From Aureobasidium sp. EXF-3400 (taxonomy: Eukaryota; Ascomycota; Dothideomycetes; Dothideales; Saccotheciaceae), in the NCBI GenBank assembly GCA_024195585.1, contig SWBL01000500.1, positions 1 through 26,867 of the forward strand: a stretch of DNA of 26,867 nt. The letters run 5' to 3'. The number at the start of each line of letters is the position of its first letter. Positions within the stretch are counted from its first letter, which is position 1. The notes under the pieces are model-generated. The model worked only from the letters and a program-made list of their open reading frames with translations. It had not been told where the DNA came from and did not search any database. Of the stretch, positions 1 through 11,211 are shown piece by piece. The position numbers were made by a program, and so were the translations under genes.

Positions 1-88
1 ATCCATCCATCCATCCATCCATCCATCCATCCATCCATCCATCCATCCATCCATCCATCCATCCATCCATCCATCCATCCATCCATCC
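1..88. repeat. (ATCC)n tetranucleotide microsatellite, 22 perfect copies
   Basis: The window opens inside an uninterrupted run of ATCC units: 22 perfect copies with no base change, then the run breaks at 'ac'. The array is cut by the window edge, so its true length is unknown. It ends 98 bp before the proposed start codon of the SET-domain gene, so it lies in that gene's promoter or 5' UTR. It is not telomeric repeat (TTAGGG/CCCTAA). Perfect tracts like this are length-variable and prone to assembly collapse. Confidence 0.97.
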
Positions 89-186
89 ACACCTACAATC
101 TCACTCAGCGACAGCTCATATCTCACTATTTTTGATACCTTGATTCTTACATTGCTTCCATATCCTTATATGAACTGCTAACGAAT

Positions 187-2782
187 ATGGAGCCCCTGAC
201 ACCACCACCGCCCTACACATCCCAGCCTTCTGCTTCGACAGTCAGCCCCACTGCTCCTACTGTCCAGGTCACTAGTCCAACGGAATCATCCATCATCACC
301 CCAGCTCAAAAGCTTGAGATGGTCCAGGCCGAGCTAGAGGTAGCCAAACTTCGCCTTCGCCAGCAGACAAGAGAGCGACAAGGTCTGAGAAGATTTGCCT
401 CATCTAGAGCCTCGGTACTGCAGAGACTTGCGCCCAAGGTACGTGTCCTGTCAACACATGCATCAATCACTCGACTTACTGTCTGACATTGGTATGAAAC
501 AGGTCATTGTGCAATCACCTAGACCACAACTCGAGCGAATGCCAGGCCAAACGCCCGAGCTCTCCATTCCCAAGCTGGACCAGCGCAGAATTGCATGGAA
601 CATGATTCTGAGCGAGGCGCACACCCCAAGCGCTTGTTCGATGGCATCCCTCACCAAGGTATGTACCCGTCAAACCGGCTGTTCAATTCTAGCCATCGCT
701 AACGAGACCACAGATTATGCTTCGTGACCTCTCAATGGAGACCCACCACTACGGCAGGATGCTTATACTCCGCGCTGTTAGCGTCTCAGCCATGCATTCC
801 TCAATGCAGACTTGCATTGCCGTTGAGGATGAGAACGGCGGCTATGAACTCCTCACAATTCACGACTTTGCAGTCACCAACCATTTGTCTAGAGAGATAC
901 AGATCGGATCCTTCTTCGTGGTCAAGGAACCTTTCTTCCGGACTGTACTGGACGAGGCTTGTGTCCTGTGCATCGACCATCCATCTGACATCCTCTTCTT
1001 GGATGCCGATGATCCCATGCTACCCCATGCCTGGAGAACCGATGTCGTCGGAGATTCACCCACTCAGTGGAAGCAAGCCGGAAACCAGGCTTTGAGATGT
1101 GACGATCCAATAGAAGCTGAGCGATGGTTCGTGCTGCAATATTCAAGTCTATTCAATCTCGCTGACGTTTCTGATTTAGTTACAGTAGAGCACTTGCTGC
1201 CATGACGGCAAGTCAAGCAAAAGACGTCGTTGGAGGCATTGTCCACCGTAACCGAGCACAAGCTCGGCTCTGCCTCGAACGTTGGGATGGAGCATACAAC
1301 GACGCCATGGCTGGCATGCGACCTCTTTCCGCTGAACAGGATGATTTCGCGGACTTCCAAGCCATGAAGGCTTTTTATCGAGCAGGGCGTGCAGCTTACG
1401 AGCTCGGTGCATACGATCGCGCACACTCAGCATATACCTCAGTGACCAGAATTGCCCCCAACGATGTTGACGGTCTGCGGGAGCTCAAGCGAACTGAAGC
1501 ACGCATGGCTGAACAGATAACGGGTGTCAACTTCTGGGCAGTAACTGGACCGCAGGCACACGGAACCAAGGTGGATCATGCCGACTTTCTGCGCAGAACT
1601 GAAGCACGCCAGACACCGAATCATGGGCGTGGATTGTTCGCTGTGGAAGCCATTGCATGTGGTGACATCATTCTCTGTGAGAAAGCACTGGCATTTGTGC
1701 CATCGCCAGCTGTGCCTGAGAGTTTCCACTTGGTGGTTCCGCCAGCAGCCACCAGGGGTACTTTCGGTACACAGAGTAATATGTGGACTGCAGTCATCCA
1801 AAAGGTACTTGCTAACCCCAGTATCGGTCCTAGACTTCTGAGTCTCTATGCTGGTCCGAACTATTCTCCACTGGACAACCTTAATATTCCAATGCTTGAT
1901 GGTCGACCTGTTGTTGACATCTTCCGCGTCGAGAACATCATAGAGTACAACTCTTTTGGGTACGCTCATGATGCCAGTCTCACCAGTTTTGGCAACGCCG
2001 CTCTGGCAACTCCAGGTATGGACAACAGGGATGGATCGATGGGACTCTGGCTACACTCATCTGCCATCAATCATTCCTGTCTATACAATGCTGAACACAG
2101 CTTCATCGGCGACATGATCATCTTCAGGGCTACTCGCGACATTGCAAAAGACGAGGAGATCACCACACTCTACAAGGAGGTCAATACCTGTTACGAGACG
2201 CGTGACGCTGCACTCCGTACCTGGGGTTTCAGTTGTGACTGCAAGCTTTGCGAAGCGGACAGGACGTGCCCTGCACTGCCACGACGCAAACAACTTCTGC
2301 AGCAAGCCAAGGGAGTGCTCGAGAGACTCCCGGTACTGAATGCTACTCTTGAACCACGTAGAGTAGTGATGATGTTCGAAGACCTCCTGGCACAGATTGA
2401 AGGCACTTATCCAGAAGAGTTCTACCGTGGTCTTCCACGCCCCGGCTTGATCACTCTGAATCGATATTGTGCATTCGCTTACTCACGCAGCGATCCTGAC
2501 AAGGCACTTCAGCATGCGCTTGCAGTCATTGATGCTCACGGCTACAAGCTGACCATCACCGGAGACGACATTGAATTTGACAGAACGAATGCAATGTCGG
2601 CTCCTCAAGTAGTTGACCAGTTGATGAACGGCAGCAGGATCTACGAAGGCAAAGGACAGATAGGTCTGGCAAAGGGCCTCAGAGAATTGGCTCTCGAAAT
2701 GTACGTCATCATCAACGGAGAGCCATCTGGTTTTGACACGGGATACGGCAAAGCTCGTGAGCATTGCAGCACCGGAGTCTGA
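187..2782 (+). CDS. TPR and SET domain protein (putative lysine methyltransferase)
   Basis: Four-exon model: 187-438, 503-658, 714-1126 and 1180-2782, giving 807 aa; every junction is GT-AG and keeps frame. Residues 1-135 are Pro/Ser/Thr-rich with a short charged helix. Residues about 138-245 form a beta-rich block (ends near PSDILFLDADDP) of the kind seen in front of fungal TPR-SET proteins. Residues about 252-380 hold TPR helices (QWKQAGNQAL, YSRALAAM, RAGRAAYELGAYDRA). The SET domain spans about 405-640: the opening strand is NHGRGLFAVEAI, the NHSC motif is near 570, and the Cys-rich post-SET end has CDCKLC near 626. About 130 residues separate the two SET halves, with no MYND finger visible, so it is SMYD-like only in general plan. 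Family knowledge suggests SAM-dependent lysine methylation of a histone or other protein; the substrate cannot be read from sequence. The fourth exon acceptor (after 1179) creates a Cys codon; the second AG six bases on would also keep frame and drop two residues. Confidence 0.85.
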
Positions 2783-3222
2783 TGGTCATCTGTGATCGAT
2801 CGCTTTCCCATTGGTCCGCAATGACAATGAGCGGAGAAGGCATTCAGTAGCAAGACCTAAGCATATAAATTCACCTATGATAACAGGCTCTATCCTCTTC
2901 TGATAACTCTTCTGTTGCTTCCTGTCACTACCTCGATGCGCACAACGAAGATCGTGATGACATGGTTGTGCGAAAAAGACACGATGTTCTTTGGAAAAAA
3001 GAATCATATCAGATCGCCATTTGCTTTGAACAGTCCCTATCCGAGACGTCGTCTTGTCATGATTGTGTGGTCATGTATTGCGCGGTAATTCTGTGCACTT
3101 TATCCTATCGAAACGCCTTCGCTATGCTTCCTGAGACTGCACGGCTACAAAGAAGAAAAGAGATGTAAACCTCAGTAGACCACCAGAGATAAAAGAGATG
3201 CGAAAAGAGAAGAGGAACCATT
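2783..3222. other. Convergent intergenic region between the SET gene and fab1
   Basis: The 440 bp between two stop codons hold the 3' UTRs and polyadenylation regions of two converging genes. No coding sequence with conserved features, tRNA or repeat is visible. Small open frames here have no recognisable domains and lack coding character. Confidence 0.6.
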
Positions 3223-6200
3223 CTAGACAAACGACATGGTCGACATCTCCCTGATGGTCGCATCATCCAACACCTGACCCTCTGTAAGTGCAAGCCTGCG
3301 ATCCTCGTCCACCGTACTCCGTTCCTCCCAACTGCCGGCTACGCTTCTGCCTTCTGCATTTGCCATTACCGCTGCAGTCACAGTGCCGTTTCTTGAGACC
3401 TCGACTCCCCCTGCGGCGTTGAAGGTCACACCAGTGACGGGCAGACCTGGGGCGAGGAAAGAGTGCCAGACGGTGGGTGCTTGCAAGACGTATTGCATCA
3501 TACTCACACGGAAGCGGTTGCGGTAGTCTTTTGGAGATGTGATGGTTGGTTTGTTCTTGCCGCGGTCTTTGATCCATGATTCGAGTTTTTTGTCCCAGGT
3601 GTATGTTCTGATACAATCTGCAAGCACAGAATTAGTGTTATATTCAAGGTGGAAGGAATTTTACAAAGACTTACCGATGATACCGACAACCAACTCCTTC
3701 TTCTCATCGTCGAAGCCAGCCATCAGAGAATAGTCCATAACATTCTGTCTGCAGAGCCACATTGTATCGTTCCACACACTGGCCTTGAGCAACTTTCGAG
3801 CATGCTCCCTGACGAACAAAGGTTTTTCGAAGATCGTCTCGACAAGGTTTTCGTCCAGCAGGACTTCATCAGGTAGCCCAGTGCTTTCAATCTTGCGATT
3901 GCGCATACTGCCTTTCAAATCAAACTTTCGGGTTGGATTACGGCTGTAGAACAGATTTTCCATGACAAGAAGGTAAGAAGAAAACTCGACACCATTGGAT
4001 GGGTTGCGCAGCTCAACTTGGAAAAGACCAAACATCTTCGCAATCACGGAAGGAACGCCGTGGAACAAGCTCTGTGCGCAAAAGGCGAAATAGTCAGGTG
4101 CGAACTTGGTGAAAGCTTTGAGCTCGACTTCCTGTAGCGATTTGATGACGAAGCGATCATCCAAGGTCTTGAGAAAAAGTGACTTGGTCTTGCCGCCTTT
4201 GGAATCCCATTTCGCGCATCGCGACAAAGATTCGACGAACCGTTCGCTGACGCCACATTTTCTTCTCAGAGCATCGAATGATTCGGCGTAAAAGATCTTG
4301 CAAGTCGCGCGAACGTTGTTGTGGCTGAAGCTGTATTTCATGTGTGTTCCTGTTTCACTGATCAAGCTGGCCTCGATGGCGGATTGCTGGCTGGCATCAT
4401 TACTACTGATGTCTGCGGCAAAGCTAAAGCTAGATTGCGATTCAGTGTGGCCGTGATGACCGTGGAAGCCACTGTTTGGATTGCCACGAAATTCTCTTAG
4501 CTTGGCAGTGTAGTCGGCAGAGGAGAGGGCAAGAGCGATGACCGAAGCAGGCTCGTCCTCACGCACAATGATGTCGCTATCATCAAAGACGTGCTCGTTG
4601 GAGTGCAAAGGATAGTCGAGCGATTTCCAGCCCGATGATGAACGTTCGGACCAGAAGCTTGTGAGCATCTTCATAAGGGAATGCTTCTCATGTCTTGGTA
4701 ATGTCATTTCCAAGTGTGAATCTGCATCATGAGGAGACACGGCCGAGCCGTTGCCTGAGGTTGATCCAAGGTCCGAGTGACCAGGTTTATATGGCAGGTG
4801 TATTTCGTTGTCGGTCGTGTCACCTTCGACATCCGTATCTGTGTGGCCAGTGGTCGACTCTGCAGTTTCGTTATCCGTGGCGTCGTCAATATCGTGAGAA
4901 TTTTGAACGGTCTCTGATTCTGGGTCAGGTACTTGCTCCATCGGCAGGTCCGATGTTTCGTTTGACTCGCTCGTGGAAGGATTGACAATCTCAGGCTCTG
5001 TCTTCTCACCAACAGCTTCGCGAGCATCTCGATAAACCTCAACAACAGGTTTACTGCTAGCCAAAGGGTTGGCGCGGACCTGCCTTCGTCGAGCCGCTCG
5101 CTGTCTACGCTCGCGCGCTCTTTCTCTCTCGAACTCACGGGACAGTTGTTCAAAATGTTTGGCGAGAGCTGATACTCGAGTGTTGTTATCGAACATCTTG
5201 CTTGGCACAGATCTTGGTATCAAGGACTGTTGTACTCTTCCACTCTTGATGTACCCGCCTCCTAACCGATCACTCAATCGAAGCTCTATGGATTTGGCAA
5301 GATCTTTGTTTTGCTGTTTTCCAGGAGTAGGTGTGGTGGTGCCTGAACTTTCGCCGCTGGCAATGGCGTGGATAGTTGGCAGCTCAGATGCAGGCTCTGC
5401 GGTCCTCTTTGGAATCCCATCAGGTTGAGATTGAGTACGAGCAAGTGGTGGAGATATGGGACCTCGAGTGCGCACGAGACGTGGTATTTTCGATTCAGGC
5501 ATGCCTGCTTCAGGACTGGTTGCTGCTGCAGCAGCGGAACGCATTTGTTCGATACGTTCAAGAATGCTCGAGTTCAATGGTTTTGGGTCGACCATGGGCG
5601 TCTCGGGAGATCTAGACTCAGCGGTTTCTCCTTCTTGTGGACCATTCTCAGCTCTTGGGGTTTCTTGATCTGACGGAGGTTCGGAGAACGCTACTGGGAC
5701 AGCAAGGTCAAGATGTTTGACGTCCTCTCTCTCAACAGCCTGCTCTACTTCGCTTGGTGACAGTTGTTTGGAGAGTTTGAGGTTATCTGGAACTTCGATA
5801 TTTTGGTTTCTCGATTCGAGAGAGTCGATGCTCGTACCTGTATTGGAATTTGAGTGTCCGTGTTCTTCAACAACAGCTGTAAGCATGTGCTGAGCTTTTT
5901 CCGATTGAAGATCTTCATCAGTAAGGCCCATTCCTGAAGATGGTCTTTCTTTCATCTCCATGCCCTCGTCGGCATCGCCCAAATCATAGTGAGAGGTCCC
6001 GGCCGCTTCTCCTCGGTCGAGGAACAATTTCTTCAACTGAAGCGTAGCCAGTCTTCTGATATCATGCTCGGATGGGAAGAATTTTGTCTCGAAGTCATTG
6101 AACTCATCGTCCCAAGCGAGCGCCTTCTCGTCCATCATCCGGACTGCTCGGTTGAGAGGAATGATCTCATAAAATTTGGAAGCCATGTATTTGTCTTGAA

Positions 6201-9200
6201 GTTTTTGCAACAGTGTCTCGTGGTCGCTATCCACTCTCTGTGACAGCTTTTCTAAAGTTGCCGAGGCATCGGCTTGTTTCTCTGGTGCGACAGTAGAGAG
6301 ATTGATAGAGTCCAGGCGAACTCTGATAGATGCAATGAAAGCTGATAGACGCGCTTGGAAGTGCAAGTAGAGCTGATTCTTGAGCTCGAGTCCAGAGTTG
6401 ACCTCCCAATTGATTGTTGGCGTCGGTACCAAGACGTCGTACAAATCGATATTATCCCACTGGATGCGAACAGCAAGACCTTGGAAGGCGAAACACCTAA
6501 CGAAATCTTTGTGTATATCATGTGGGCATACACCTGCTCGTGGTTTTAATGGTGTACTCCAAAAACTGAGCTCCAAATACTTGCCGAAAGAATACTTCCA
6601 GGTATTGTCTGACATTGGTATCCATGTGGTCTCCTGTTGGCATATCTTGCAAGTTGACCACATGAGAATTGTGTTGTGGAGATTCTGGAACTTGGACGGG
6701 AACCGTTTAACAGAGACACTGATTTGGCCAGCGCCATGAACGTACTGGCGGTGGTGATCGAACATACGATGACTGCATTGCTTGCACGCAGTGGATGCAG
6801 TGGCGCAAGTCTCCTCGATGAACTGACCAAGAGTAAGGTCTTCCTCCAGTCCCAATTCAGCGTTTCCCCAGCCAGCATAGAATGAGAGGCCCAGAACTTC
6901 AGGACCAGCACAAGGTGCAGACAAAGCGTTGCTAACGAGAGAGTGTAGAACGAAGATGTTCTGGTGGCTGAAGGGATTAAACGGATTGTTGTTGCTGATT
7001 GAGAAGAAGGACTCCCATTGCCGTTTCTTGATGCCATACTCGTGTAGAGCCATTTGATATTGCGCATCATGGATGTCTCGAAGGAACTTTCGAGTGGATC
7101 TGCTTTGATCTGCAGGAACTGCTTTGGAGATCATCTCTGGCATGACCAGCTGGAATTTCTCTTCTTGAGCAATGTCCTCCTCTTTACTTTCGTCAACGTT
7201 CTCGTTGTGGTCGTGCTCGGCCTCGAAGGCGTCGTAACGATCTCGTAGCCGTTTTGTCTGTTCAACTCGTCGTTCTTGGTCCTGGACCTTAGCAAGAAGG
7301 ATTGGCTCGGGAAACTTGACGAATGGTGATGATGAGATCAGTCGAGTTCGTGCTGTCTCAATCAGTTCTCTATATTGCGATGGCATTGACTCGGAGTCTT
7401 GATCATCCTGTGCTTTGGCGGTGGGTTTAGGTGCGACATGTCGAGCTGCATCTACCAGGTGGTTCAACGCATTGGGTTTGTTCTCAGTATGCTCGTCCTC
7501 GATCCTGACCGGTGTTTCTGTTGTGTTGTTTTGAATGCCTGCTTGCGTCGTTGGGGCTGTCGGTGTGGTAGGAACATTTGCGACATCCACCGCTTTGGAA
7601 GTGACGCTGATCTCCGGAGGGGTCGACTTGGCAGTGCTAATTGAAGAAGGAATCAACACGAACTCGTCCCTCATGAGACAGGTCTCCAGCTTCAAATTAT
7701 AAACAACGTAGCACATAAATTCTGTAATCCTTTTGATCTGACGAAGAGTTTCCATCTCTGCTCCACGCAAGACGATGGTGCAGCCAAGATCAGGCTGACA
7801 GCCAGATATCCAGATGAAGGTCTTCTTGATGTTCCCATGGACGTAAGTCTTGACGTCGAAATTGGAACACTGCCCCAATCCGGAAGGGTCGATTGATAGC
7901 TTGTCTATCGACTTGATCAAGACCGTTTGTGTCATCCGAGCAACGGCAGCAAGTACCGATTCCTTGATGTTGTAAACCACAGTAATACCTGCCTCCTGCA
8001 GCATGTTGAGAGCAAGTCCCGACACATTCCGTTGAACCAACAGAATGTGCGGTTTCAATGCAACGATTCGACCCACAAGATTGCGCAGGTATTCTCGCTC
8101 TTGAGCAATGACGGGTTCCAGACTCATGAAGTGGTGATTGTGGCGGGCATATTCAATAGCAAACGATATTATCACAATGCGAGGGCGGACGAAGCTTCGT
8201 CGCATGCCTTTTAATGCAATGTTCTTGCTGAAAACGACTCCAGAGACGTATGAAGTATCGCCAGGTTTGCCTCCGGGCACTTTCTTGATCTTGATATAGT
8301 TTCTAATGTCCATGTCGTCGCCGTTCTGGACATCGGGATCTACGTCGTTGGGGCATTGCAGAAGAATAGGCATCAAAGCTTTCTGCCAATGTCGACGTCG
8401 AGGAATAGCGGACTCCTTGAGCAGCTGGGTCAAGAGGCGCTCCACATGTTGTAGACTGGCTCTGTTAAGTTCGACCGCAGGAGCATTCAGACCGTGCATA
8501 CCCGAACTTCTTTTGACCTGAGCTTGATCCGCAAGGACAGGGTTAAAAATGTCAAAAACAGAAGGATCGTTCACTCCAGTCTCAAAGGTCTTCATCATGT
8601 TCTGACTACGACTCCTACGGGGAGACGGACGCGATATACCAACACTGCCAGTACTTGGATTGCGCTGTTTCCGCATCTTCGGAAGATGCTTAGAAGCAAA
8701 CATGAAGTGCTCCAGGTCACGCGAGGCACGTAAGCTGTGACCACCCGCACTTCTATCACCCCTCCGTGAGCGACCTTTCTTTACTGCTGAAGCTAACAAG
8801 CTTGTGAATCCAGCTCGTTCATTGTCCATCGAAGATGGTACAGGGGCGTCACTAATGGTGGTATAAATACTGGGCTGGTCGTCCGCATCGGACCCGTCGT
8901 CAGACAGAAAGGGAGCTAAGTCGGGATCAATGATGTTATCATTGTGGAAGGCAGTGAATGGCCTTCGCTGTGTTTCAGCAACATTCTGGTAGAATGGCCC
9001 TCGCTCCTCCGCAGGAGTTTTCAGTGGACGTACGGACTGATGCCGAGAGTGGTGACGCTTGTGACTTGAAGAATGTGGTCTTCCTGTCATGGACTTCAGT
9101 GAACGAGACGAACTCGGACGTGCCAACGTAGGCTGCATATCAAACTCGATGACAGCAGAACGTCTTTTGGCCTCTCTATTCCTTCTTGAGACTGGAATGC

Positions 9201-10671
9201 CGATTGACGGTGTTGCAAGAGCTGGTTCATCTGGTTTGAAAATGTCTTGGTCCTGTGAGTGAGAAGCAGAGATCGGAGATCTCATGGGCTCGTCTTCGTC
9301 AGTAAAGACTGTCGAATCATCATCACTGCCATAGATCATGGCGTCGCAAGGTTTGCACAACCTGAGTGTGCCTGACTGTCCAAAAGGCTTGCCTTGGACA
9401 GTCACAGTACACTTTGCGTCAAAGATTTGACCGCATGTTCTGCAATGATGCTTCCTACGGAATGTCGAGAAGGGATCACCACAGTAAAAGCAATCACGGG
9501 CGTTTTCATCCTTCATCCAGAACTCTTTGCTAATGACCCGACGTTTGAGATGGGCAGGTATAGTTGTGGATTTCTTTTCCGAGGAATCCAGCGGCTGTCC
9601 TTCTCTATGTGGCACTCGGCGACTCTGCATCCCAGCGTTGAGATTAGGCTGTGTATCGAGTATGGGCGTCGAAAGCTTGGTACTGAAGATAGATGATGTA
9701 TCCAGGACGCCATCAAGTATAGACGCCTGTGATATTCGCAGGTTGGGCAAGTGAGAAGCAGATACACGAAGAGGAGGGCGTTCGGGCTTTGGATGATTTT
9801 GAGTTCTCGAAGAAGCGTCGCTATCACGTCTTTCAGCAGACACATGAGTACTAGACGGGCTATCGGTCCGCTCAGACTGCACGGTGATCACAGGACGCTC
9901 TGGTCGAGGGCCCATGAATGGGGCGTCAGATTGTGACAGACGCTTTCCGTCGGGGTTATGTGATGGCCGATTGTTGTCCAAATTGACTGAGGAACGTTTG
10001 GCCTCAAGATTTTGCGATGAACGTCGTCCGTCTCTTCCATCCAGATTTTGGGACAACCTTTTGCTCTCGGCCACAACGGACTGGTTCTGGTTGCCTTCGG
10101 CATGACGACCTTGCGTGGGCGGGGAGACGCGTCTCGCCGAAGGAGAGGATGCAGCAGTATGCACAGCTGAGCGAGACAAATCACGAGAGCCTGGACGCGA
10201 ATGAACAGCAGACGAAGGGATTGGTGGAGTGGGGGCAAAGTCGATCTCTGCAACGACAGCACTGGCGTCGCTCGGACGCGAAACGTGATTCGAACGGAGA
10301 AGAGTAGGCGAATCTGGTTTTGAGAAACTTCTTAACGACGAGGCATCTGTGACGGTATAGCTTCCCCGGCTAACGGGGCGAGCTGAGGTGTCTGATGCAG
10401 GGGACGAGGCTCCAACACTCTGCCTTAAGCGCGAGTATAGACCACTGATTCGGCCACTAACCAACTCTTTCGGGCCAGGCACACGGGGACTGCTATTGCG
10501 GCTGCGCTCAAAGTCGCTGAACGAAGTCAGAGTATCTGAGCGCGAGGCGGTGGTATGAATGTGGTCCAGCTCTTTCTGCAAAGCCTCCTTGTCTACAGTA
10601 GGCGAGTTGATGGACGACAGCGAGGCCCGCCTCGAAGCTGGCGATGAGTCCATCCGACCTGTAGTGGGCAT
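3223..10671 (-). CDS. fab1: 1-phosphatidylinositol-3-phosphate 5-kinase Fab1/PIKfyve
   Basis: Two exons, 10671-3675 and 3617-3223, give 2463 aa, close to other filamentous-fungal Fab1 proteins. The N-terminus (1-370) is Ser/Pro/Arg-rich and disordered. A FYVE finger at about 380-448 has the paired CxxC motifs and the PI3P-binding [10 protein letters not shown] core at 405-414. A TCP-1/chaperonin-like domain lies at about 750-1010, and the Fab1-specific Cys-rich region (CKQC, CKIC) at about 1290-1370. A long acidic, disordered linker follows. The PIPK kinase domain is at about 2110-2355: GGKTKS loop, FVIKSL lysine, [22 protein letters not shown] motif at 2331-2333 and a [13 protein letters not shown] activation loop. 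By family knowledge it phosphorylates PI3P to PI(3,5)P2 on vacuolar and endosomal membranes and works with Vac14 and Fig4. The 57-bp intron splits the IID aspartate codon (see findings). The start is the first in-frame ATG of the long frame. Confidence 0.95.
9921..10062 (-). repeat. Degenerate tandem peptide repeat in the Fab1 N-terminus
   Basis: Residues 203-250 of Fab1 consist of about five imperfect units of nine to ten residues: [36 protein letters not shown] and KRLSQSDA. The shared core is basic-basic/Arg-x-Ser-x-Asn. The region is predicted disordered. Several units fit an R-x-S or RRxS basophilic kinase consensus, but phosphorylation is inference only. Confidence 0.7.
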
Positions 10672-11211
10672 GGCTATGGGCTCAGCGGGAGAAGAGTTGT
10701 TGTGCGCGCATCGTTTGCTGGGCCGAGTGGCTCAGTCCTGCTCGTGGGATGGAATGTATAATGCTTAAAGAAGTTGGTAATCAGTGCTGGTCAGCGGGCG
10801 GTAGGCGGGGACGAGAAATTCTAGATTGTGATTGATAGATAGGCAGGAAGAGCAACAGGTCTTGTCTCGTAACGATGTTAGACACAGGTCGAGGGGTTGG
10901 CGCGAATAGCGGTCGCTTTGGACTCTGCGGTATTTGTCCCCATGACGCCGATCGCAAGTGACTGACTGCTCCACCGCCCACCTCTGTGACTTCCTGTCCC
11001 GAGTCATGAAACTCGCTACGTCTTTCCGCCAAGCTAAAACTTGCAGCTCCAGTCCAGCTCTCAGCCGGCCGCACCTTCTCAAACTTCGCGTCTTCCAACT
11101 TCCCCGCGACGTTTTCGCGCCGCCTGGTCAGTGGTGGTACAAGCCAGCCATTCTACCATACCTAGGTAGCGAGACTATCACCGCCAACCGAATGTTTGCT
11201 CCACATCGAAA
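10672..11211. promoter_or_regulatory. Divergent promoter region, fab1 (-) / OB-RRM gene (+)
   Basis: These 540 bp separate the start codons of two divergently transcribed genes and must hold both promoters and 5' UTRs. No gene is supported inside it. A perfect 10-bp palindrome, TACCTAGGTA, sits at 11159-11168, about 45 bp before the plus-strand ATG. No clear TATA box is visible. Confidence 0.6.

Noticed and set aside
1..88. Telomere or centromere-type satellite
   Set aside because: The unit is ATCC, not TTAGGG, and unique genes follow at once; a simple microsatellite explains it.
2962..3168. Short plus-strand ORF in the convergent gap
   Set aside because: 68 codons, no domain, no codon bias, lies in the expected 3' UTR zone.
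6546..7070. 174-codon alternate-frame ORF inside fab1
   Set aside because: Lies wholly within the conserved Cys-rich region of fab1 in another frame and shows no motif of its own.
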